Positions 42,525 to 51,726 are shown, counted from the first letter of the stretch. The stretch: DNA of 54,462 nt from Candidatus Segetimicrobium genomatis (GCA_005882275.1 VBAK01000130.1:1-54462), one strand, 5' to 3'. The notes: generated by a model from the sequence alone, not told the origin. Numbers and translations: made by a program.

Positions 42525-43330
42525 CGCGCATCTCCGCCCAGGACGCGGCCGCGCTGCTGGCTCGGGTGCGGTCCCAGCGGCCGCTGGTCCATCACATCAC
42601 CAACCTCGTCACCATGAACGACGTGGCGAACACGACGATCGCGCTCGGCGCCTCCCCCGTGATGGCGCACGCCCGCGAAGAGGTGGAGGAGATGGCGGCG
42701 CAGGCCGCCGCGCTCGTCCTGAACATCGGGACGCTGACCGCGGAGGCCGTCGACGTCATGGTGCTGGCCGGCCGCGCGGCCAACGCGCGCGGGGTGCCGG
42801 TCATCCTCGATCCGGTGGGCGCGGGGGCGACGCGGTTCCGGTCCGCGCAGAGCCGGCGCATCCTGGCGGAGGTCCGGTGCCGGTGCGTGCGCGGCAACGC
42901 GGGAGAGATCGCCGCCCTCGCCGGGCGGGCCGGGACCGTGCGCGGCGTGGATGCCCTTGGGGCGCCCCGGGAGATTGAGGCCCTGGCCCGGGGACTGGCG
43001 GAGCAGACGGGGGCGGTGGTCGCCGCGACCGGGGTGGAGGACGTGGTGACCGACGGCGCCGCGACGGTGCGCATCGCCAACGGGCATCCGCTCCTCGCGC
43101 GGATCACGGGGAGCGGTTGCATGGCGACGGCGGCGGTGGCCGCCTTCGCCGCCGTCGAGCCCGATGCGCTCGCGGCGGCCGTGGCCGGGCTCGTGTGCTT
43201 CGAAGTGGCCGCCGAGGTCGCGGCCGGGCGCGCCGCCGGGCCCGGCACGTTCCGGGCGGCGCTGATGGACGCTCTGGATGCGCTGGACGGCCCGGCCGTC
43301 GAGCGGCGGGCCCGGGTGACGGTCGGGTGA
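42521..43330 (+). CDS. thiM: hydroxyethylthiazole kinase
   Basis: 269-residue ribokinase-like kinase that phosphorylates the thiazole alcohol for salvage. Signature: LVHHITNLVTMNDVANTTIALGASPVMAHA at the N-terminus, LDPVGAGATRFR, and the anion hole GSGCMATA with Cys200. GTG 42521 behind the repeat-derived AAAGGTAAGG. Overlaps thiE by GTGA. With ThiW it forms the thiazole salvage branch. Confidence 0.95.
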   Translation: MTRISAQDAAALLARVRSQRPLVHHITNLVTMNDVANTTIALGASPVMAHAREEVEEMAAQAAALVLNIGTLTAEAVDVMVLAGRAANARGVPVILDPVGAGATRFRSAQSRRILAEVRCRCVRGNAGEIAALAGRAGTVRGVDALGAPREIEALARGLAEQTGAVVAATGVEDVVTDGAATVRIANGHPLLARITGSGCMATAAVAAFAAVEPDALAAAVAGLVCFEVAAEVAAGRAAGPGTFRAALMDALDALDGPAVERRARVTVG

Positions 43331-43962
43331 TCCGCGACTGGCGCGTCTACGTCCTCACCGATTCTCGCGCCGCGCGGGGGCGGTCCCACGTCGAGATCGC
43401 CGAGGCGGCGATCCGCGGGGGCGCCACCGCCGTGCAGCTCCGGATGAAGGAAGAGCCGGCCCGCCGGATCGTGGAGGCGGCGCGGCAGATCGCTCCGCTC
43501 TGCCGCGCCGCCGGGGTGACCTTCATCGTCAATGATCGGGCCGACGTGGCGATGATCGCGGGCGCGGACGGCGTGCACGTCGGGCAGGACGACCTCCCGG
43601 CCGCCGCGGCGCGCGCCCTCGCAGGGGGGGAGGCGGTGATCGGCGTGTCTGCCGCCACCGCCGACGAAGCCGTCGCGGCGGAGCGGGCGGGAGCGGACTA
43701 CCTCGGGGTGGGGGCCGTCTTCGCGACGGCGACGAAGGCCGACGCCGGGGCGCCCATCGGACTGGCCCGCCTGCGTGAGATCCGCCGGGGCGTGCGCCTC
43801 CCGGTCGTCGGCATCGGCGGCATCACGGCGGACAACGCGGCCGCGGTCATCCGCGCCGGCGCCGCGGGCGTCGCGGTGATCACGGCGGTCACCCTGGCCG
43901 ACGATATGGCGGCCGCCGTGCGCCGGATTCGGAGCGAGGTCGATGCCGCGCTCCCCCGGTAG
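43327..43962 (+). CDS. thiE: thiamine-phosphate synthase
   Basis: 211-residue TIM barrel that joins HMP-PP and thiazole phosphate to thiamine phosphate. Start GTG 43327. Motifs: VYVLTDSRA, GGATAVQLRMKE, FIVNDRADVAMIAGADGVHVGQDDLP, YLGVGAVFATATK and GIGGITADNAAAVIRAGAAGVAVITAV. Overlaps thiL by 20 nt. Confidence 0.96.
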   Translation: MIRDWRVYVLTDSRAARGRSHVEIAEAAIRGGATAVQLRMKEEPARRIVEAARQIAPLCRAAGVTFIVNDRADVAMIAGADGVHVGQDDLPAAAARALAGGEAVIGVSAATADEAVAAERAGADYLGVGAVFATATKADAGAPIGLARLREIRRGVRLPVVGIGGITADNAAAVIRAGAAGVAVITAVTLADDMAAAVRRIRSEVDAALPR

Positions 43963-45040
43963 CAGCCCGCTGGCTTCGCTCGGAGAGTTCGGCCTGATCG
44001 ACCGGCTCCGCCGGCTCGTCCCCGCGGCCGGGCCGGGCGTGACCATCGGCATCGGCGACGACGCCGCGGTGCTGCAGTGCGCCGGGCCGGTGGTGGCGAC
44101 GTGCGACATCCAGGTGGAAGGCGTGCACTTCACCTGGGCCCTCTGCGGGCCGGAAGACGTCGGCTGGCGCGCGCTCGCGGTGAGCCTCAGCGACATCGCG
44201 GCCATGGGGGGAGTGCCGAGGTATGCGCTCATCTCGCTCGCGCTTCCCGCGGAGACGACGCCGGCGACCATCGAGGGAATCTACCGGGGGCTCGCCGAGA
44301 TCGCGGGCGCCTATGACGTCCGCATCGTCGGGGGCAACATCTCCCGCACCACCGGGCCCCTGATCGTGGATGTCACGGCGCTGGGCTCGCTGGACGGATC
44401 GCGGCATGCCGTCACCCGCGCGGGGGCCAGGCCCGGAGACGGCGTCTGGGTGACGGGCACCGTCGGGGGGGCCGCGGCCGGCCGCTTCCTGCTGGAGCAC
44501 CCCGAGGTCCGGGTCCCCGGCGCGGCGGCCCTCGCGGCGGCGTACCGCCGGCCCACCCCGCGCGTCCAGGCCGGGCGGGTCCTGGCTGAGCGGCCGGTGA
44601 GCGCGATGATCGACACCAGCGACGGGACGGCCGGCGACCTGCTCCACCTGGTCGAGGCGTCGAACGTCGGCGTCCGGCTCGACGAAGAGCGGCTGCCGCA
44701 GCCGCAAGGCCTCCCGCAGGCGGCGCGGGCCGCGGGGCTCGACCCGGCGGCGTGGGCCCTCGGCGGGGGGGAGGACTACGAGCTCCTGTTCACGGCGGAC
44801 CGGGAGTTCGACGCCCGGGCCCCGGGCGCCGCGGAACAGATGGACGTGCCCCTGACCCGCATCGGCGAAATCCTCCCGGAGCCGGAGGGGCGGTGGATCG
44901 TCCGCCCCGGCGGGCGGCGGCGGCCGCTCGCCGCGCAGGGCTGGGATCACTTTTCCGCAACGTCACGAGGCCGCAGGGCGATCTCGCGGACGCCCCCCAC
45001 CGAGCATGCCGGGGGCGGCGACGCGACCACGAGGAGGTGA
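43943..45040 (+). CDS. thiL: thiamine-monophosphate kinase
   Basis: 365-residue PurM-fold kinase making TPP from thiamine phosphate. Motifs: [19 protein letters not shown] (metal-binding), [38 protein letters not shown] and [14 protein letters not shown]-terminal Arg/Thr-rich tail of about 30 residues is not typical. ATG 43943 overlaps thiE. Confidence 0.95.
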   Translation: MPRSPGSSPLASLGEFGLIDRLRRLVPAAGPGVTIGIGDDAAVLQCAGPVVATCDIQVEGVHFTWALCGPEDVGWRALAVSLSDIAAMGGVPRYALISLALPAETTPATIEGIYRGLAEIAGAYDVRIVGGNISRTTGPLIVDVTALGSLDGSRHAVTRAGARPGDGVWVTGTVGGAAAGRFLLEHPEVRVPGAAALAAAYRRPTPRVQAGRVLAERPVSAMIDTSDGTAGDLLHLVEASNVGVRLDEERLPQPQGLPQAARAAGLDPAAWALGGGEDYELLFTADREFDARAPGAAEQMDVPLTRIGEILPEPEGRWIVRPGGRRRPLAAQGWDHFSATSRGRRAISRTPPTEHAGGGDATTRR

Positions 45041-45045
45041 CGACG

Positions 45046-45861
45046 GTGCGCATTCCCCGCGCGCTCACGATCGCCGGGTCGGATTCCGGCGGCGGGGCCG
45101 GCATCCAGGCCGATCTCAAGACCTTCTCCGCCCTCGGCGTGTTCGGGATGACCGCGATCACGGCGCTCACGGCCCAGAACACCACCGGTGTCACGGCGAT
45201 CGTGGAGCTCTCCCCGGAGTTCGTGCGCCGGCAGATCGACGCCGTCGTCCTGGACATCGGCGTCGACGCGGCGAAGACCGGAATGCTCAGCAGCGCGCCG
45301 ATCATCGAGGCCGTCGCGGACGAGATCCGCCGGCACCGGATCCACGCGCTCGTGATCGACCCGGTGATGATCGCGAAGAGCGGCGCCCCGCTGCTGCGTC
45401 CGGAGGCACGCGAGGAACTCCGCCGCACCCTCCTGCCACTCGCCCTGGTCGCCACCCCCAACCTGCACGAGGCCTCAGCACTCCTCGACCGCCCGGTCGC
45501 GACGCCGGCGCAGATGGAAGACGCCGCCCGCGCCCTCCATGCCCTGGGCCCGCGGTACGTGGTGGTGAAGGGGGGCCACCTCGAAGGGGCCGCTCAGGAC
45601 GTCGTCTTCGACGGGGAGCGCGTGGAGCGGCTGGAGGCGCCGCGGATCCCGACCGAGCACACCCACGGCACCGGGTGCATCTTCTCCGCCGCCATCGCCG
45701 CCGGCCTGGCCCGCGGCGCGACGCCGATCGAGGCGATCCGGGACGCCAAAATGTTCATCACGGGCGCCATCCGCGCGGCGCTTCCTCTGGGGTCGGGCCA
45801 CGGCCCCGCCAACCCGATGCACCGCCTGTGGCCGCAGAAAGCCGATCGAAGCGTGGAGTAG
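45046..45861 (+). CDS. thiD: hydroxymethylpyrimidine/phosphomethylpyrimidine kinase
   Basis: 271-residue ribokinase-fold enzyme that phosphorylates HMP and HMP-P. GTG 45046 behind GAGGAGGTGA (GTG 45037 also in frame). Motifs: [51 protein letters not shown] and [18 protein letters not shown]. The family-like sequence ends at [12 protein letters not shown]; the last six residues (ADRSVE) and the stop codon are encoded by the first 33-bp repeat unit, so an insertion has rewritten the C-terminus. Confidence 0.95.
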   Translation: MRIPRALTIAGSDSGGGAGIQADLKTFSALGVFGMTAITALTAQNTTGVTAIVELSPEFVRRQIDAVVLDIGVDAAKTGMLSSAPIIEAVADEIRRHRIHALVIDPVMIAKSGAPLLRPEAREELRRTLLPLALVATPNLHEASALLDRPVATPAQMEDAARALHALGPRYVVVKGGHLEGAAQDVVFDGERVERLEAPRIPTEHTHGTGCIFSAAIAAGLARGATPIEAIRDAKMFITGAIRAALPLGSGHGPANPMHRLWPQKADRSVE

Positions 45862-45939
45862 GGCAAAGGTAAGGCCGATCGAAGCGTGGAGTAGGGCAAA
45901 GGTAAAGCCGATCGAAGCGTGGAGTAGGGCAACGGGAGC
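45841..45939 (+). repeat. three tandem 33-bp repeats
   Basis: Units at 45841-45873, 45874-45906 and 45907-45939 with an exact 33-bp period. Each begins GCCGATCGAAGCGTGGAGTA and continues GGGCAAAGGTAAG; the third diverges in its last 8 bases. The first unit encodes the end and stop of thiD. Related copies are at 42479, 46957 and in part at 46946, 46989 and 16759. Confidence 0.95.
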
Positions 45940-45979
45940 GGCGGGGAATAGGGCTCAGGGTGGAAGGCGTTCTCTCGAC

Positions 45980-46945
45980 GTGAAGCCGATGCGGGATGGC
46001 GTGCTCAGCGCGACCGCCGCGGACGGGACCATCCGCGCCGTCGCCGTGGTCTCGACCCACACGGTCGAAGACGCGCGGATTCGCCACACCACCTCCGCCA
46101 CCGCGACGGCCGCGCTGGGCCGGAGCCTCACCGCCGCCGCGCTGCTGGGCGCCGGCCTCAAGGACGGCCAGTCGGTCCTCCTCCGGGTGCTCGGGGACGG
46201 ACCGATCGGCGCGGTCATCGCCCAGGCCGATGCGGAAGGCCACGTTCGCGGATACGCCGTTCACCCCCACGCCGATCTTCCTCACACCCAGGCGCGGAAG
46301 CTGGACGTCGGAGGCCTGGTCGGCCGGAACGGCATGCTGCACGTCACCCGCGACCTCGGCCTGCGGACCCCGTATCATGGGTCCGCGCCGCTGGTGTCCG
46401 GGGAGATTGCCGAGGACCTGGCGTCGTACTTTGTCACGTCCGAGCAGGTGCCCTCGGTCGTGGCGCTGGGGGTCCTCGTGGGGCCGGACCTCCGCGTGCT
46501 CGCCTCCGGGGGCCTGTGCGTCCAGGCGCTTCCGGGGACCCGGCGCGAGGTCATCGACGAACTCGACGCGCGGGCGCGCCGCCTGCCGCCGATCACGCAG
46601 ATGATGAGCGCCGGACACACGGCCGAAGACATCCTCGCCGCCGCCCTCGGCGACGTCCGCCCCCATCTCGGGGCGGTGACGCCCTTGGCCTTTCACTGCC
46701 GCTGCAGCCGCGAGCGGGTGGAAGGGATGCTGAGCCTGCTGGGGGCCGCCGAACTTCAGGCCCTCCTCGAGGAGGAGGGCCGCGCCGAGGTGACGTGCCG
46801 GTTCTGCGGAGATCGCTACGTGCTCGGGGAAGCCGAGGTGCGGGAGTTGATTGCCCGGCTCAAAGCGGCGCCGCCGGACCTGCGACGTCAGGCCGATTCG
46901 GAGGAGAGGCAGACCAAAGGAAAACCGAAGCCCTCCGTGATGTAG
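45980..46945 (+). CDS. hslO: redox-regulated chaperone Hsp33
   Basis: 321-residue holdase activated by oxidation. N-terminal domain with ARIRHTTSATATAALGRSL, DGPIGAVIAQADAEGHVRGY, and the linker. The C-terminal zinc-cysteine centre is intact: HCRCSRERV and CRFCGDRYV (CxC and CxxC). The start is GTG 45980 or ATG 45989. The tail after the zinc site (about 45 residues) is Lys/Glu/Arg-rich. The stop TAG is followed immediately by 33-bp repeat sequence. Confidence 0.94.
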   Translation: MKPMRDGVLSATAADGTIRAVAVVSTHTVEDARIRHTTSATATAALGRSLTAAALLGAGLKDGQSVLLRVLGDGPIGAVIAQADAEGHVRGYAVHPHADLPHTQARKLDVGGLVGRNGMLHVTRDLGLRTPYHGSAPLVSGEIAEDLASYFVTSEQVPSVVALGVLVGPDLRVLASGGLCVQALPGTRREVIDELDARARRLPPITQMMSAGHTAEDILAAALGDVRPHLGAVTPLAFHCRCSRERVEGMLSLLGAAELQALLEEEGRAEVTCRFCGDRYVLGEAEVRELIARLKAAPPDLRRQADSEERQTKGKPKPSVM

Positions 46946-47011
46946 GCCGATCGAAGGCCGATCGAAGCGTGGAGTAGAGCCAAGGTAGGCGAGGAGTAGA
47001 CCAAAGGTAAG
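46946..47011 (+). repeat. 33-bp repeat cluster behind hslO
   Basis: An 11-bp partial unit (46946-46956), one full unit (46957-46989, GCCGATCGAAGCGTGGAGTA then GAGCCAAGGTAG) and a truncated unit (46989-47011, GAGGAGTAGACCAAAGGTAAG). It lies between the convergent genes hslO and rpmB. Confidence 0.85.
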
Positions 47012-47012
47012 G

Positions 47013-47204
47013 TCAGGCGACCCTGGCGACCTTTCCGGCCTTCAGACAGGCCGTGCACACCATGGCCCGGCCGCGCACGCCGTTGATCACGGCGCGAACG
47101 GGCTGCAGATTTGGCGCAAACCTCCGCTTCGTCTTATGGTGCGAGTGACTCACCCTGTTGCCGGTATGAGCTTCTTTGCCGCACACGGCGCAGCGTCGTG
47201 CCAT
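47013..47204 (-). CDS. rpmB: 50S ribosomal protein L28
   Basis: 63 residues from ATG 47204 with AAGGGAGA upstream; the longer open frame is not needed. Starts [10 protein letters not shown] and contains [21 protein letters not shown]; two CxxC pairs (CAVC and CTAC) form the zinc site of the Cys-containing L28 type. Single gene on the minus strand, divergent from recG. Confidence 0.96.
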   Translation of the reverse strand: MARRCAVCGKEAHTGNRVSHSHHKTKRRFAPNLQPVRAVINGVRGRAMVCTACLKAGKVARVA

Positions 47205-47235
47205 GAATCGTCTCCCTTCGTTGTGCTCGCAGCGC

Positions 47236-47266
47236 ATTATAGCACATCGGCCGCGAGCAGGGACAA
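47236..47266 (-). promoter_or_regulatory. promoter of rpmB
   Basis: On the minus strand: TTGTCC (47266-47261), 19-bp spacer, consensus TATAAT (47241-47236) with an extended TGC just before it. Confidence 0.6.
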
Positions 47267-47294
47267 CGCGCGGAGCGTAGAATGTGCCCCCGCA

Positions 47295-49448
47295 GTGAAC
47301 AGGCCTGGCCAGGCTCCCCCAGAATACGGGGCCGCGCCCCCCCGGGCCTTGGATGCCGATACACCTGTCCGCTACGCCCGAGGGGTCGGCCCGGCGCGGG
47401 CGGCGCTCCTCGCCGAGCTGGGCGTCTCCACCGTCCGTGATCTCCTCTACATGCTTCCCCGGCGCGTCGAGGACCGCAGCCGCCTCCGGCCGATCTATGA
47501 GCTTCAGCACGGGGCGGTGGAGACCGTCCAGGGCACGATCGGCGCCGTCCGCCAGTTCCGGCCGCGGGGGCGCCGGGGGCTGGTCATCACCCGGGCGGCG
47601 GTCACCGACGGCTCAGGGGTGCTGCACGCCGTCTGGTACAATCAGCCCTACCTCGCCCGCCATCTCACACACGGCCGCGCGGTCGTCCTGCACGGGCGCG
47701 TCGCCCGCCGGGCCGGTGAGATTCAAATGGCGGCGCCGGAGTTCGAGCTCGTCGATCATGGCGAGGAGACGCTTCACGTCGGGCGGATCGTCCCGGTCTA
47801 CCGCAGCACGTCGGGGCTGAGTCAGCGGGTCCTCCGGACCACCGTGCTCCATACGCTCGACGATGCGGCGCCGATCGTGCGCGAGTGGCTGCCGGAGGGA
47901 TTGCGGCGCCGCCACCGCCTTCCCGATGTGGGAACGGCGCTCAGGCAGGTTCACTTCCCGGACACCCTGGAGACTCACGCCGCGGCCCGCCGGCGGTTCG
48001 TGTACGAGGAGCTCCTCCTGCTCGAACTGCTGCTGCTCCGCCAGAAGGCCGCATGGGAGGCCGAGCCGCGGACGATCCACTACGGGGACGCGTCCGAGCT
48101 CGTGACCCGGTTCCATGCCGGCCTGCCGTTTCCGCTCACGCAGGCTCAGCGCCGCGTCATCGCCGAGATCGCCGCGGACCTGAGCCGGCCCCATCCGATG
48201 AATCGCCTGCTCCAGGGAGACGTCGGGTCCGGCAAGACCCTGGTCGCCGCCACCGCGCTGCTGCAGTGCGTGGGGGGAGGCGCCCAGGGCGCCCTGATGG
48301 CGCCCACCGAGATCCTGGCGGGCCAGCACTACCTGACCCTGCACAACCTCTTGGAGGCCCTCGGACTGACCGTGATCCTCCTGGTGGGCGGGCTCCCGCG
48401 CGCCGCCCGGCAGGAGGCGCTCCAGGCGGCGCGGGACGGCCGGGCGGATATCGTCGTCGGCACGCACGCGCTGATCGAAGAGGAGGTGGAATTCCACCGG
48501 CTCGGCCTCGTAGTGGTGGACGAGCAGCACCGCTTCGGGGTCGGCCAGCGGGCCGCCCTCAGACAGAAGGGCGACTGTCCGGACGTCCTCGTCATGACGG
48601 CGACGCCGATTCCCCGGACGCTCGCCCTGACCCTCTACGGCGATCTCGACGTCTCGACGCTCGATGAGCTGCCCCCGGGACGGACTCCGGTCAAAACGTA
48701 CACCCGCCCCACCTCCAGGCGGCCCCAGGTGTACGAGTTCGTCCGCTCGCAGGTCGCGCAGGGGCGGCAGGCCTACATCGTCTGCCCGGTGATCGAGGAG
48801 TCCGACAAGCTGCAGGCCGAGTCGGCCCTCGCGCTCGCCTCCCGCTTACAGGACGGCGCGTTCCGCGATCTCCGGGTGGGCGTCCTGCACGGCCGGATGC
48901 CGGTCGAGAAGCGGGATGCGGCGATGCGCGCGCTCCGAGCCGGGGAGATCGATGTGCTCGTGGCGACCACCGTGATCGAGGTCGGCATCGACATTCCCAA
49001 CGCCACGGTCATGGTCGTCGAGGATGCCGACCGCTTCGGGCTCTCGCAGCTGCACCAGTTGCGCGGGCGGGTCGGCCGGGGGGCGCACGAGGCCTACTGC
49101 ATCCTCATCGCCGACGTGAAAGAGGAAGATGAGGTGGGAGCCCGGCGCCTCGCCGCCATGGTGGAGACGGGGGACGGGTTCCGCATCGCCCAGCATGATC
49201 TCGAGCTGCGGGGAGCGGGCGAATTCCTCGGTGAGCGGCGGCAGGCGGAGCTGCGGCAGCACGGCGCCTCGGACCTGCGCATCGCCAACCTCGTGCGGGA
49301 TCACGAGTGGCTGGAGCACGCCCGCCGCGACGCGGAGGAGGTGCTGCGGGGGGATCCGGACCTCGCGCGGTCCGAGCACGCGGATCTCGCCGAGGCCCTC
49401 CGGCTGCGGTTCGGCGGCGCCCGCGTCGAGAACGCCCGGGTCGGGTAG
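47295..49448 (+). CDS. recG: ATP-dependent DNA helicase RecG
   Basis: About 717 residues. Reverses stalled replication forks and processes Holliday junctions. N-terminal wedge/OB domain ([29 protein letters not shown]), then SF2 helicase motifs: [11 protein letters not shown] (Walker A), [21 protein letters not shown] (DEQH), [34 protein letters not shown], and [10 protein letters not shown]-terminal TRG-region sequence [15 protein letters not shown]. The start is uncertain: GTG 47295 or TTG 47349; earlier codons lie under rpmB and its promoter. Confidence 0.95.
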   Translation: MNRPGQAPPEYGAAPPRALDADTPVRYARGVGPARAALLAELGVSTVRDLLYMLPRRVEDRSRLRPIYELQHGAVETVQGTIGAVRQFRPRGRRGLVITRAAVTDGSGVLHAVWYNQPYLARHLTHGRAVVLHGRVARRAGEIQMAAPEFELVDHGEETLHVGRIVPVYRSTSGLSQRVLRTTVLHTLDDAAPIVREWLPEGLRRRHRLPDVGTALRQVHFPDTLETHAAARRRFVYEELLLLELLLLRQKAAWEAEPRTIHYGDASELVTRFHAGLPFPLTQAQRRVIAEIAADLSRPHPMNRLLQGDVGSGKTLVAATALLQCVGGGAQGALMAPTEILAGQHYLTLHNLLEALGLTVILLVGGLPRAARQEALQAARDGRADIVVGTHALIEEEVEFHRLGLVVVDEQHRFGVGQRAALRQKGDCPDVLVMTATPIPRTLALTLYGDLDVSTLDELPPGRTPVKTYTRPTSRRPQVYEFVRSQVAQGRQAYIVCPVIEESDKLQAESALALASRLQDGAFRDLRVGVLHGRMPVEKRDAAMRALRAGEIDVLVATTVIEVGIDIPNATVMVVEDADRFGLSQLHQLRGRVGRGAHEAYCILIADVKEEDEVGARRLAAMVETGDGFRIAQHDLELRGAGEFLGERRQAELRQHGASDLRIANLVRDHEWLEHARRDAEEVLRGDPDLARSEHADLAEALRLRFGGARVENARVG

Positions 49449-49451
49449 CGC

Positions 49452-50021
49452 ATGCGGATCGGCGGCGGCAGGGCTCGCGGAACCCGCCTCCGGGCCAAGG
49501 GGGGGCGCGGGGTCCGGCCGACCTCGACCCTGGTCAGCGATGCCGTGTTCAACTCCCTCGCGCCCCGGATTGCGGGGGCCTGTGTGCTCGATCTCTTTGC
49601 GGGAACCGGGCGCCTGGGGATCGAGGCGCTCAGCCGGGGGGCGCGCGAGGCGGTGTTCGTGGAGCGCGACCCGCGCAATGCCGCATTGATCCGGCAGAAT
49701 CTGGCCGCGGCCGGCCTCAGCGATCGGGGCGTGGTGCGGCGGGCCGACGCGCTGGCCGCGGCGGCCGCCGTCGAGGGGGATCGGCACCGGTTCGACCTGA
49801 TCTTTCTCGACCCCCCGTACGGGCGCGGCCTGGCGGCGGAGGCGCTGCGGCGCGTGGCGGCCGGCTCGGTGCTTGCCGCCGGCGGACTCGTGATCGCGGA
49901 AGGTCACTGGCGGGACGACCCGGGCGAGATCGCCGGCCTGGCGCGCGTGCGGACCGCCCGGTACGGAGAGACCGCCGTCTGGGTCTACGCGCGCGCCGCC
50001 GGGAGGGAGGAAGGCGCTTGA
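49452..50021 (+). CDS. rsmD: 16S rRNA (guanine-966-N2)-methyltransferase
   Basis: 189-residue RsmD family enzyme. N-terminal RIGGGRARGTRL followed by RPTSTLVSDAVFNSL, SAM loop VLDLFAGTGRLGIEALSRGA, VERDPRNAALI, and catalytic DPPYG. Three bp after recG and overlapping coaD by four bases. Confidence 0.94.
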   Translation: MRIGGGRARGTRLRAKGGRGVRPTSTLVSDAVFNSLAPRIAGACVLDLFAGTGRLGIEALSRGAREAVFVERDPRNAALIRQNLAAAGLSDRGVVRRADALAAAAAVEGDRHRFDLIFLDPPYGRGLAAEALRRVAAGSVLAAGGLVIAEGHWRDDPGEIAGLARVRTARYGETAVWVYARAAGREEGA

Positions 50022-50521
50022 GGGAGAACACGCTGGCGATTGCCCTGTATCCCGGGAGCTTCGACCCGGTCCACAACGGGCACCTCGACATCATCGAGCG
50101 TGCGCGGCGCATGGCCCGCCGGGTCGTGGTGGGCGTCGCCACCAACGTCGAGAAGGAGCCGATGTTCAGCGTCGCCGACCGGGTGGCGATGCTCCGCGCC
50201 GCGACCGAGCGGGCCGGAGTCGAAGTCATGAGCTTCAGCGGGCTGACCGTCGATTTCGCGCACCGGCTGGACGCGACGGTCATCGTCAAAGGCCTGAGGG
50301 CGATGATGGACTTCGAGTACGAACTGAAGATGGCGGCGATGAACAAGCGCCTCCGGCCGGAGATCGAGACCATCTTCATGATGACCGCGCCGGAGTGGGC
50401 GTACTTGAGCTCCACCCTGATCCGTGAAGTGGCGCGCTTCGGCGGCTCGGTCTCGGGGCTGATTCCCGCGAGCGTCGAGCAGCGGCTCGTCAAACGGGTA
50501 AGGTCACAACGCAAGGGGTGA
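50018..50521 (+). CDS. coaD: phosphopantetheine adenylyltransferase
   Basis: 167-residue nucleotidyltransferase making dephospho-CoA. The start is TTG 50018 (overlapping the rsmD stop) because a strong GGGAGGGAGGAAGG lies just upstream. Motifs: ALYPGSFDPVHNGHLDIIERA (HxGH), KGLRAMMDFEYELKMAAMN, TAPEWAYLSSTLIREVARFGG (the SSTxxR signature). PanE earlier in the window belongs to the same CoA pathway. Confidence 0.95.
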   Translation: MRENTLAIALYPGSFDPVHNGHLDIIERARRMARRVVVGVATNVEKEPMFSVADRVAMLRAATERAGVEVMSFSGLTVDFAHRLDATVIVKGLRAMMDFEYELKMAAMNKRLRPEIETIFMMTAPEWAYLSSTLIREVARFGGSVSGLIPASVEQRLVKRVRSQRKG

Positions 50522-50525
50522 ACAG

Positions 50526-51071
50526 ATGGCCAGTCCCGGTCGTTCCGCGTCGCTGTCGATCACGGAGTGTCTGGACCGCCTGGACGCGCTCCTGACCTCG
50601 GGCCCGCCCTGGTACCTCCCGGGCCGCCGCGCCCCGTGGGACGACGAGGTCCGCTCGGTGCTGCACCGTCTGCGGGAGGCGCTGTCCGCCGACGCCAGGC
50701 GCGCCGCCGGCGGCGCGGAGGCGGAGACGATCCTGCGCCGCGCGCAGGACGAGGCCCGGCGGATCGTCCTGGAGGCGGAAGACCACGCCCGCAGGGCGCT
50801 CGAGGACGGAACGCTCGCCCGCGCGGCCGAGCAGCAGATCCAGCAGCTCCGGGAGCAGGCCGTCCGGGAGGCGGACGAAACCCGGCGCGGGGCCGACATG
50901 TACGCGCTCAGCGTCCTCGAACGCCTGGAGCGGGAAGTCGCGCGCATCCTCTCCACGGTGCAGCGCGGGAAGACGGTGCTGATGGAGCGCACGGGATCCC
51001 GGATGTCGATGGGGCCGACGGGCCCTTCCCGCCTCGACAACGGCAAAGCCGGCAAAGTCACCGTCTCTTGA
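50526..51071 (+). CDS. coiled-coil hypothetical protein
   Basis: 181 residues with no recognised family. Central region (about 60-150) is a heptad-like, Glu/Arg/Ala-rich helix resembling DivIVA-like or ATP-synthase-b-like coiled coils (EAETILRRAQDEARRIVLEA, QQIQQLREQAVREADETR). N-terminus contains a Trp/Pro-rich turn (PPWYLPGRRAPWDDE); the C-terminal 25 residues look disordered. Located 4 bp after coaD, a position where Firmicutes-like genomes often carry a similar coiled-coil gene. A cell-envelope or division-related role is only a guess. Confidence 0.7.
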   Translation: MASPGRSASLSITECLDRLDALLTSGPPWYLPGRRAPWDDEVRSVLHRLREALSADARRAAGGAEAETILRRAQDEARRIVLEAEDHARRALEDGTLARAAEQQIQQLREQAVREADETRRGADMYALSVLERLEREVARILSTVQRGKTVLMERTGSRMSMGPTGPSRLDNGKAGKVTVS

Positions 51072-51097
51072 CACCGCGCCACGGGCGTCCGTATAAT
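51068..51097 (+). promoter_or_regulatory. promoter of the yceD-rpmF-plsX-fab operon
   Basis: Perfect TTGACA (51068-51073) and perfect TATAAT (51092-51097), 18-bp spacer. The -35 box overlaps the stop of the upstream gene. Probably a strong promoter for ribosomal protein and lipid synthesis genes. Confidence 0.85.
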
Positions 51098-51103
51098 TTA
51101 GCG

Positions 51104-51152
51104 GTGTGCCCGGCGGTTTCCCGTGGTTCGGGGGTAGGCCGTCCGGGCACAC
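51104..51152 (+). promoter_or_regulatory. leader hairpin at the 5' end of the yceD-rpmF transcript
   Basis: A perfect 10-bp stem GTGTGCCCGG / CCGGGCACAC (51104-51113 / 51143-51152) starts 6 nt after the -10 box. The 29-nt loop can form a small inner hairpin (CCCG / CGGG). It is followed by GAGGTGG and the GTG start. No U-tract. Confidence 0.6.
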
Positions 51153-51168
51153 GGCGTGAGGTGGCGGC

Positions 51169-51726
51169 GTGCGGGTCAACATCGGACCATTGCTCGCAGA
51201 TCGCGGCGCCATCCGCACGGTGGCGTACTCCGAGTGGGTCGAGCCGCCCGCCGAAGATGCCACGCTCCTCCAGCCTGTGATGGGGGAACTCGTGCTCGCG
51301 GGCACCGGGCGGAGCGTGTGCCTGACCGGGCGGCTGCGGACGCGGCTCAGCCTGGACTGCGGGGCGTGTCTCGCCGGGTACGAGCACCCGCTGGAGTTCG
51401 CCGTCGCGGAAGAGTTCCGGCGGGCGGCGCCCTTCTCCGCCGCGGGCGCCGGGGGCGAGCGCGAACTCGATTCCGACGATTTTGTGGTCCCGGTCGGACC
51501 GGACGACACCTTCGATCTCACGGAGGTCGTGCGCCAGCACCTGGTGCTGGCGCTGCCGATCGCCCCGCGGTGCCGTGAAGACTGCCGGGGGTTGTGCGCG
51601 ACCTGCGGCGCAGACCTCAACCTCGGCTCGTGCGCCTGCGCGGGGCGCCCGGCCGATGCGCGGCGCCGGCTCGGCGCGCCCGGGCCGGCCGTCCGGCCGG
51701 GGCGCCGCCTCACAAAAAAGGAGTAG
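51169..51726 (+). CDS. yceD: DUF177 (YceD) family protein
   Basis: 185 residues from GTG 51169. Members are encoded before rpmF in most bacteria and are tied to 23S rRNA/ribosome accumulation. Family Cys pairs are seen: LDCGACLAGYE in the middle and CREDCRGLCATCGADLN near the C-terminus, probably a zinc site. The C-terminal 25 residues are Arg/Gly/Pro-rich. Four bp before rpmF. Confidence 0.9.
   Translation: MRVNIGPLLADRGAIRTVAYSEWVEPPAEDATLLQPVMGELVLAGTGRSVCLTGRLRTRLSLDCGACLAGYEHPLEFAVAEEFRRAAPFSAAGAGGERELDSDDFVVPVGPDDTFDLTEVVRQHLVLALPIAPRCREDCRGLCATCGADLNLGSCACAGRPADARRRLGAPGPAVRPGRRLTKKE

Noticed and set aside
45841..45939. CRISPR array
   Set aside because: Units are contiguous 33-bp direct repeats without unique spacers, and part of the first unit is coding sequence of thiD. 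No cas genes are present.
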